A stretch of DNA of 64,000 nucleotides, taken from assembly GCF_024227715.1 (NCBI RefSeq), contig NZ_CP100448.1:1364001-1428000 (forward strand), read 5' to 3'. Origin of the DNA: Halomarina litorea (GTDB lineage Archaea; Halobacteriota; Halobacteria; Halobacteriales; Haloarculaceae). Both the position numbers and the translations under genes were made by a program. Under the pieces are notes generated by a model. The model made no database searches. It was given only the letters and a program-made list of their open reading frames with translations, and had not been told where the DNA came from. Positions 59,179 to 64,000 of the stretch are shown piece by piece. Within the stretch, counting starts at the first letter, position 1; every line of letters starts with the position of its first letter.

Positions 59179-60240
59179 ATGCGCGCGGCAGTCCTGCGGG
59201 AGTACGGCGAACCGCTCTCGGTCGAGTCGGTCCCCGCCCCCGCCCCCGACCCGGACGGCGTCGTCGTCGAGGTGGAGGCGTGTGGCATCTGCCGGAGCGA
59301 CTGGCACGCCTGGCAGGGCCACGGCGAGTGGGCCGACGACCGGGTGCCACTGGGACAGATCCTCGGACACGAACCCGCCGGCCGGGTCGTCGAGGTGGGC
59401 GAACGCGTCGAGACACTCGCGCCCGACGACCGGGTGGTCGTCCCGTTCAACCTCGGCGACGGCACCTGCCACCAGTGTCAGAACGGCCACGGCAACGTCT
59501 GTTCGGACGGGAACGCACTCGGCTTCGAGGCGAGCGTCCCCGGCGCGTTCGCCGAACGGGTCCACGTCCCGAACGCCGAGTTCAACGCCACGCGCCTGCC
59601 GGACGGCGTCTCGACCACCGAGGCCGCCGCCCTCGGCTGTCGGTACGTCACGGCGTTCCACGCCCTCTCCCACCGGGCGCGCGTGGCGGGCGGCGACTGG
59701 GTCGCCGTCCACAGTTGCGGCGGCCTCGGCCTCTCCGCCGTCCAGATTGCGAGCGCCCTCGGCGCGAGCGTCGTCGCCGTCGACATCCGCGAGGGTCCTC
59801 TGGGGATGGCCGCGGACCTCGGGGCGAAGGCGACCGTTCTCGCCGAGGAGGGCACCGACGTGCCCGGCGAGGTGCGCTCGATTACCGACGGCGGCGCGCA
59901 CGTCTCGATGGACGCCCTCGGGCGCGCGGAGACGTGTCGCAACAGCGTCGAGTGTCTCCGGACGCGCGGGACCCACCTGCAGGTCGGCCTGACGACGGAC
60001 GCCGAACGCGGCGAAGTGTCGCTCCCCACCGACTCGATGACCCGGTGGGACGTCTCCTTCCTCGGGTCGCGCGGGATGCCGCCCTCGCGCTACGACGAAC
60101 TCCTGCGCATGATGGCTGCCGGCACCCTCGACCCCGCCGCACTCGTCACCCGGGAGGTGGGACTCGAGGACGTCTCCGACCGCCTCGCCGCGATGTCCGA
60201 TTACGACACGCGGGGGGTCGAGGTCGTCACCGAGTTCTGA
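59179..60240 (+). CDS. Zinc-dependent alcohol dehydrogenase family
   Basis: A 353-residue medium-chain dehydrogenase. Catalytic zinc residues are in CGICRSDWHAWQGHGEW and GHEPAGRVVEVG. The structural zinc loop reads GDGTCHQCQNGHGNVC, with Asp where the first Cys of the four usually sits. The cofactor fold follows in VHSCGGLGLSAVQIASALGA and VVAVDIREG. Asp at the end of the second strand favours NAD+. Substrate unknown. The ATG at 59179 opens the fold. Confidence 0.9.
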   Translation: MRAAVLREYGEPLSVESVPAPAPDPDGVVVEVEACGICRSDWHAWQGHGEWADDRVPLGQILGHEPAGRVVEVGERVETLAPDDRVVVPFNLGDGTCHQCQNGHGNVCSDGNALGFEASVPGAFAERVHVPNAEFNATRLPDGVSTTEAAALGCRYVTAFHALSHRARVAGGDWVAVHSCGGLGLSAVQIASALGASVVAVDIREGPLGMAADLGAKATVLAEEGTDVPGEVRSITDGGAHVSMDALGRAETCRNSVECLRTRGTHLQVGLTTDAERGEVSLPTDSMTRWDVSFLGSRGMPPSRYDELLRMMAAGTLDPAALVTREVGLEDVSDRLAAMSDYDTRGVEVVTEF

Positions 60241-60291
60241 GCGGTCGCCCCGGACCGGCGGGCTTTCGGCCCTCCCGTACGGACCCCGCCT

Positions 60292-60612
60292 ATGAACCAC
60301 GCGTGGGGCACGCTCGTCGTCGCGGGACTGTTCGAGGTGGGGTGGGCGCTCGGCCTCGGCTACTCCGAGGGCTTCTCGAAGTTCTGGCCGAGCGTCGGCA
60401 CCGTCGCGGCCCTCGCCGTGAGCATGGCCCTGCTGGCGAAGGCGACGCGGACGCTCCCCGTCGGCACCGCCTACGCCGTCTGGACGGGTATCGGGGCGGT
60501 GGGGACCGCCGTCGGTGGTATCGTCCTGTTCGGCGAACCCCGCTCCGTCCTCCGGGTCGGTTGCATCCTCCTCGTCGTCGCGGGCATCGCGGGGCTGAAA
60601 CTGACCGCCTGA
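60292..60612 (+). CDS. SMR family exporter (Gdx/SugE type)
   Basis: A 106-residue protein with four helices. The essential Glu15 is in AGLFEVGWALGLGYSEGFSK; WALGLxYSxGF is characteristic of the SugE/Gdx subgroup, which exports guanidinium in bacteria. It works as a dual-topology dimer. Downstream of the alcohol dehydrogenase with a 51-base gap; a shared transcript is possible. Confidence 0.88.
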   Translation: MNHAWGTLVVAGLFEVGWALGLGYSEGFSKFWPSVGTVAALAVSMALLAKATRTLPVGTAYAVWTGIGAVGTAVGGIVLFGEPRSVLRVGCILLVVAGIAGLKLTA

Positions 60613-60669
60613 GTCGCGGGGGCAGCGAGGGTCGGGAGGTTCAAGCGACGGCGCCGACTACCACCGTCA

Positions 60670-61644
60670 ATGGGAAACGCAGACCTCCGGCAGTTGGCGG
60701 TCCTCCGCGAGGTGTCCTTCGACGACCTCTCCGGGACCGTCGCCGTCGACGCGCACAACTGGCTCTACCGCTACCTCACGACCACCGTCCGGTTCACGTC
60801 GAGTCACAAGTACACCCACGACGGCGAGGAGGTGGCGAACCTCATCGGCGTCGTCCAGGGGCTCCCCAAGTTCTTCGAGCACGACCTCTCGCCGGTGTTC
60901 GTCTTCGACGGCGGCGTCACCGAACTGAAGGACGCGGAGGTGAGCGACCGGCAGGCCCAGCGCGAACGCTACGAGGAACAACTGGAGGAGGCCCGCGAGG
61001 GGGGTGACGCCGCCGAGATAGCGACGCTCGAGTCCCGGACCCAGCGGCTCACGCCCACGATTCTGGAGACCACGCGTGAACTCCTCTCGTTGCTCGACGT
61101 GCCCGTCATCGAGGCACCGGCCGAGGGGGAGGCGCAGGCGTCGTACATGGCCCGGAAGGGGGCGGTCGACTACGTCGGCAGCGAGGACTACGACACGCTC
61201 CTCCTCGGTGCGCCGCTCACTCTCCGGCAACTGACGAGCAAGGGCGACCCGGAACTGATGGACTTCGAGGCCACCCTCGACGAACACGACCTGACGTGGG
61301 AGCAACTGGTGGACGTGGGCATCCTCTGTGGGACGGACTTCAACGAGGGGGTGTCGGGCATCGGCCCCAAGACGGCCGTGAAACTGGTCCGCGAACACGG
61401 CGACCTGTGGGGCGTCCTCGAGGCGCGCGACGTCTACGTGGAGAACGCCGACCGCATCCGCGAGCTGTTTCTCCACCCGGCGACGACCGACGACTACGAC
61501 TTCGACCCGGACCTCGACCCGGACGTCGACGCCGCGCGCACCTACGTCTGCGAGGAGTGGGGTGTTCCCGAAGGAGAGGTCGACCGCGGCTTCGAGCGCA
61601 TCGAGGAGTCCGTCACGCAGACGGGTCTCGACGACTGGCTCTGA
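60670..61644 (+). CDS. fen1: Flap endonuclease 1 (FEN1)
   Basis: A 324-residue structure-specific nuclease for Okazaki fragments and repair. N-terminal [20 protein letters not shown], then the Asp of [17 protein letters not shown] region is [19 protein letters not shown] and [13 protein letters not shown]. The helix-hairpin-helix is [24 protein letters not shown]-box is plausible at the C-terminus (QTGLDDWL) for binding PCNA. Length matches archaeal FEN1. Confidence 0.95.
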   Translation: MGNADLRQLAVLREVSFDDLSGTVAVDAHNWLYRYLTTTVRFTSSHKYTHDGEEVANLIGVVQGLPKFFEHDLSPVFVFDGGVTELKDAEVSDRQAQRERYEEQLEEAREGGDAAEIATLESRTQRLTPTILETTRELLSLLDVPVIEAPAEGEAQASYMARKGAVDYVGSEDYDTLLLGAPLTLRQLTSKGDPELMDFEATLDEHDLTWEQLVDVGILCGTDFNEGVSGIGPKTAVKLVREHGDLWGVLEARDVYVENADRIRELFLHPATTDDYDFDPDLDPDVDAARTYVCEEWGVPEGEVDRGFERIEESVTQTGLDDWL

Positions 61645-61812
61645 CTACGAGGGGTCACACACCTCGTCTTCGACCTCGAACGTCGCGCTCAGGAGGCGCG
61701 GCGAGTGACCCTCCCACTCCTCGAGGAACGCCTCGATGTCCTCGACGGTGAGTTCTCCGCCCGCTCGCTCGGGTCCGTCGGCCTCCAGCGTGAACTTCCG
61801 TTGATATGCCAT
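61645..61812 (-). CDS. 55-residue conserved-looking protein
   Basis: A short minus-strand frame directly abutting the FEN1 stop: MAYQRKFTLEADGPERAG, LTVEDIEAFLEEWEGH, SPRLLSATFEVEDEVCDPS. Regular codon use and a plausible alpha/beta pattern argue it is real. No family recognised. It is convergent with fen1 and divergent from the dodecin gene (147-base gap). Confidence 0.65.
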   Translation of the reverse strand: MAYQRKFTLEADGPERAGGELTVEDIEAFLEEWEGHSPRLLSATFEVEDEVCDPS

Positions 61813-61958
61813 GACGTAACAGTGGTAAGGGCTGACGGGGTTAAACCTTGCTACGTGTGGAACGTTCGTGTAAAACTTGCCAGGGCCAGGACCGCGTGGT
61901 CCGGTATCAGATGGTGACTGCTAACGAGATAAACACTCGCGTCGTATGACACTCGGCT

Positions 61959-62228
61959 ATGACCGCCGTAAAAATCATCGAACTGCTCGGTACCTCGGAG
62001 AAGTCCTGGGAAGACGCCGCGAAGAACGCCCTCGGCGACGCCGCCTACACCATCGAGGACATCCACGGCATCGAGGTGACGGACATGACCGCCGACGTGG
62101 TCGACGGCGACATCGTCCAGTACAAGACCACCTGCCGCATCGCGTTCCCGGTCCACGAACACGCCGAGCCGATGCGCGAGGGCATCGCCTCCCGCGTCAA
62201 GAAGAGCGCGTCGAAAGTTCGCCGCTGA
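61959..62228 (+). CDS. Dodecin-family protein with basic tail
   Basis: An 89-residue protein. Residues 1-67 match dodecin: VKIIELLGTSEKSWEDAAKN, AAYTIEDIHGIEVTDMTADV and QYKTTCRIAFPV. Archaeal dodecins form 12-subunit shells that store flavin between symmetry-related tryptophans; here Trp17 is near GTSEKSW, while the Trp used for stacking in Halobacterium (VWAEV position) is Gly-Ile (HGIEV). The 22-residue tail (EPMREGIASRVKKSASKVRR) is basic and unusual. Flavin binding is therefore uncertain. Confidence 0.82.
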   Translation: MTAVKIIELLGTSEKSWEDAAKNALGDAAYTIEDIHGIEVTDMTADVVDGDIVQYKTTCRIAFPVHEHAEPMREGIASRVKKSASKVRR

Positions 62229-62310
62229 ACGTCGACCGACTGTCTCGTTTTCCGCGTCCGCGGCTCTCCGAAACCCGTCGCTTATTCCCGTCGCTCACCG
62301 ATGCCCGACC

Positions 62311-62565
62311 ATGACACCCGAGGAAGTCGAGCGGCTCATCGAGGACGGTATCGCAGACTGCGAGGCGGACGTCTTCCGCCCGCGGAACCCCGACGACGAC
62401 ACGCACCTCGCGGCCGTCGTCGTCTCACCCGCCTTCGAGGGGCAGTCGCTCGTCCAGCAACACCAACTCGTCTACGACGCCCTCGGCGACCACATGACCC
62501 GCGACATCCACGCGCTGGAACTGAAGACGTTCACGCCGGAGGAGTACGCCGAGCGCGCGGAGTAG
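62311..62565 (+). CDS. BolA family protein
   Basis: An 84-residue BolA/IbaG-like protein: VERLIEDGIADCEADVFRP, HLAAVVVSPAFEGQSLVQQH, QLVYDALGDHMTRDIHALEL and TFTPEEYAE match the class II-fold. BolA proteins pair with monothiol glutaredoxins in iron-sulfur metabolism. The conserved metal His is in EGQSLVQQHQ and the C-terminal part (IHALEL). No glutaredoxin gene adjoins. Confidence 0.88.
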   Translation: MTPEEVERLIEDGIADCEADVFRPRNPDDDTHLAAVVVSPAFEGQSLVQQHQLVYDALGDHMTRDIHALELKTFTPEEYAERAE

Positions 62566-62718
62566 CCGTTCGACGGGCCACCTCGTCGGGCCACTATTCG
62601 CGGACGCCCGACACGCGACCACGGCTGTCCGGTCGCATCGCGAACGTGGGTCGCGCGAGGCGAGAAGACGAACGGGGCGGAAGTCCGACGGCCGCGCCGG
62701 GGCCGTTCCCGACCTGGA

Positions 62719-63816
62719 TCAGGCGCCGAGGACCGGGACGTAGGAGTGTCCCGGGAATATCCCGACGAGATAGCAGACGGCGATGAGGAACGACCCGAAG
62801 ACGATGGCCGCGGCGGGCGGGTCCCAGTGGGTGTCGCCGTGCGCGTAGAAGATACGCTGGAACAGTTCGCCGAACAGGGCGGCGAGACACCCGAACAGGC
62901 CGCCGACGAGGACGGCGAGGAGCAGTCCGCCCGAGACGAGGCCCGTCCCCTCTGCGGTCACCGCGACGGCGGCCGCACTGCTCACCAGCGAGATGTGGTG
63001 GGTGACGGGTATCTGCTCGACGCCGCAGTTCAGGAAGACGAGGCTCGCCGCGCTGATGCCGAACGCGAGGAACGTACTCCCCGTCTGGATGGCGATGAAC
63101 GCCCCGAGGATGCCGACGACGACGCCGATGGTCGCGACGTTCGCCCACTCGTACTGGTGGGGGAGCCACGGTTCGACCATGAACCGGCCCCGCGCCTCGC
63201 CGCCGTCGGCCGTCGGGTCGTCTCGGCGGGTGGCCGCGTCGCCGATGACGCGTCGCTGTTCGCGCGCGAAGGGACTCATGTCGAGGATACTCGCTCCGCG
63301 GACCTTCCCGATGAGCGGGTAGCCGAAGGCGACGCGGGCGATGCCCGCCGACAGCACGACGCCCATCGCGATGGAGTCGTACGGCAGGGCGAACGTCCCC
63401 GAGAGGACGGTCAGCCAGTAGCCGAGGACGCCGAAGACGCCGCCGACCGCCAGCACGTCGGGTTTCGTCCCGAGGGCGAAGGCGATGTTCTTCGCCTCGT
63501 GGTAGTCGAAACCGGTGTCCATGTACCCCCGTCGGGAGGCGTAGGCCGCGGCGGCCACGCCCCCGGCGAAACTGATGGCCGGCGAGAACACCGGCCCGAA
63601 CGCGACGGCGCTGGTGATGCCCGTCGTGCCGACCGCCTCCGGGTCCACGCCGCCCGCCTCCCCGACCGCCCGGGTGGCGACGTTCGCGGCCTCGCCCGCG
63701 ATGACGGCGAACCCGGTGAAGATGAACGCCGGGAGCGCACCGAGTGCCGCGCCGAACGCCCCGCCGGCGAACGCCGCGATGAGCATCTCGAGCGCCCAGA
63801 GGTCCTCCAGCGCCAT
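62719..63816 (-). CDS. GlpX-like haloarchaeal membrane protein
   Basis: A 365-residue membrane protein with about nine hydrophobic segments, opening MALEDLWALEMLIAAFAGGA. A soluble loop of about 50 residues (SPFAREQRRVIGDAATRR) divides the halves. It lies two bases behind the glycerol kinase stop on the same strand. In Haloferax the same arrangement follows glpK and is called GlpX, a proposed glycerol or glycerol-3-phosphate facilitator, unrelated to the bacterial phosphatase. That transport role is not proven. Confidence 0.72.
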   Translation of the reverse strand: MALEDLWALEMLIAAFAGGAFGAALGALPAFIFTGFAVIAGEAANVATRAVGEAGGVDPEAVGTTGITSAVAFGPVFSPAISFAGGVAAAAYASRRGYMDTGFDYHEAKNIAFALGTKPDVLAVGGVFGVLGYWLTVLSGTFALPYDSIAMGVVLSAGIARVAFGYPLIGKVRGASILDMSPFAREQRRVIGDAATRRDDPTADGGEARGRFMVEPWLPHQYEWANVATIGVVVGILGAFIAIQTGSTFLAFGISAASLVFLNCGVEQIPVTHHISLVSSAAAVAVTAEGTGLVSGGLLLAVLVGGLFGCLAALFGELFQRIFYAHGDTHWDPPAAAIVFGSFLIAVCYLVGIFPGHSYVPVLGA

Positions 63817-63817
63817 C

Positions 63818-64000
63818 TCACTCCTCCTCCCGCGCCCAGTCCTTCGAGCGCTCGACGGCCTCGCTCCAGCGTCCGTAGCGCCGTTCGAGGTCGGCGTCGG
63901 CGTCGGGCGTGAACTCGCGGTCGACCTGCCAGTTGTCGCGGAGTTCGTCGACCGTCTCCCAGTAGCCGACGGCGAGGCCGGCGGCGTACGCGGCACCGAG
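63818..64000 (-). CDS. glpK: Glycerol kinase, C-terminal end (partial)
   Basis: The last 60 codons of a FGGY-family kinase. LGAAYAAGLAVGYWETVDEL matches the end of glycerol kinase; then RDNWQVDREFTPDADADLER and a helix to the stop. The 5' part is beyond the window edge. Glycerol kinase phosphorylates glycerol to glycerol-3-phosphate in the catabolic pathway halophiles use for algal glycerol. It overlaps nothing and precedes the GlpX-like gene directly. Confidence 0.9.
   Translation of the reverse strand, partial: LGAAYAAGLAVGYWETVDELRDNWQVDREFTPDADADLERRYGRWSEAVERSKDWAREEE

Noticed and set aside
57903-61007. Long plus-strand frame through the MFS end, GNAT, alcohol dehydrogenase and FEN1
   Set aside because: Out-of-frame reading of clear genes; the sequence is Arg/Pro-rich low complexity with no domain.
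1-64000. CRISPR array, transposase, integrase or restriction-modification genes
   Set aside because: None recognised in any frame. Evidence for mobile DNA is limited to the direct repeats reported above.

Overview
The window comes from a halophilic archaeon (class Halobacteria). DNA is very GC-rich with strong G/C at third codon positions, and the proteins are acidic. Many genes start right behind a TATA element about 26 bases upstream, as in leaderless haloarchaeal transcripts. The gene set is also diagnostic: an S-layer glycoprotein with a PGF-CTERM tail, archaeosortase A, diphthine synthase, archaeal L1/L10/L12, SRP19, GAR1, FEN1 and Tat lipoprotein signals. The genus cannot be settled from this stretch.

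Layout. 1-615 is a hairpin-rich stretch without a defensible gene. 616-15478 carries menaquinone synthesis on the minus strand (menF-menD, menB, menA-menC-menE), split by a plus-strand osmoprotectant-type ABC transporter (7142-10453) and two helix-turn-helix regulators. 15661-18975 holds small DNA-binding or regulatory proteins and a 725-residue protein with a long disordered middle. 19138-31627 is mostly housekeeping and metabolism: purA, a Trm112-like protein, a broken DUF4188 gene, an SDR, a DR2241/TPR/CbiX block, a galactokinase-like kinase, cysS, a CorA transporter and an S66 peptidase. An orphan TctA-like permease follows. 33050-35834 is the ribosomal block L11, L1, L10, L12 with a candidate regulatory leader before L1.

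36502-47663 contains a DRG-type GTPase, a double VOC protein whose 3' end is duplicated downstream, the S-layer gene with a 0.5 kb multi-promoter upstream region, archaeosortase A, diphthamide synthesis, Trm5, a stress protein and tRNA-Thr. 48189-56550 holds a CAP-domain secreted protein, a cobalamin or siderophore-type ABC importer (btuC, btuD and a divergent btuF-like binding protein), SRP19-GAR1-presenilin-type protease and an ornithine cyclodeaminase-like enzyme. 56798-64000 carries an MFS transporter, GNAT, alcohol dehydrogenase, an SMR exporter, FEN1, a dodecin, a BolA protein, and finally a GlpX-like membrane protein with the 3' end of glpK running off the window.

How the parts connect. 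The six men genes give the path from chorismate to the prenylated naphthoquinone, but late steps (MenH, a thioesterase, the C-methyltransferase) are not in view. The S-layer protein and the BtuF-like protein both end in the PGF-CTERM signal that archaeosortase A, encoded directly behind the S-layer gene, processes. I did not find a convincing wholly new defence or mobile system. The best candidates for under-described biology are the DR2241/TPR/CbiX block, the S-layer upstream region with the duplicated gene end beside it, and the 725-residue linker-rich protein.
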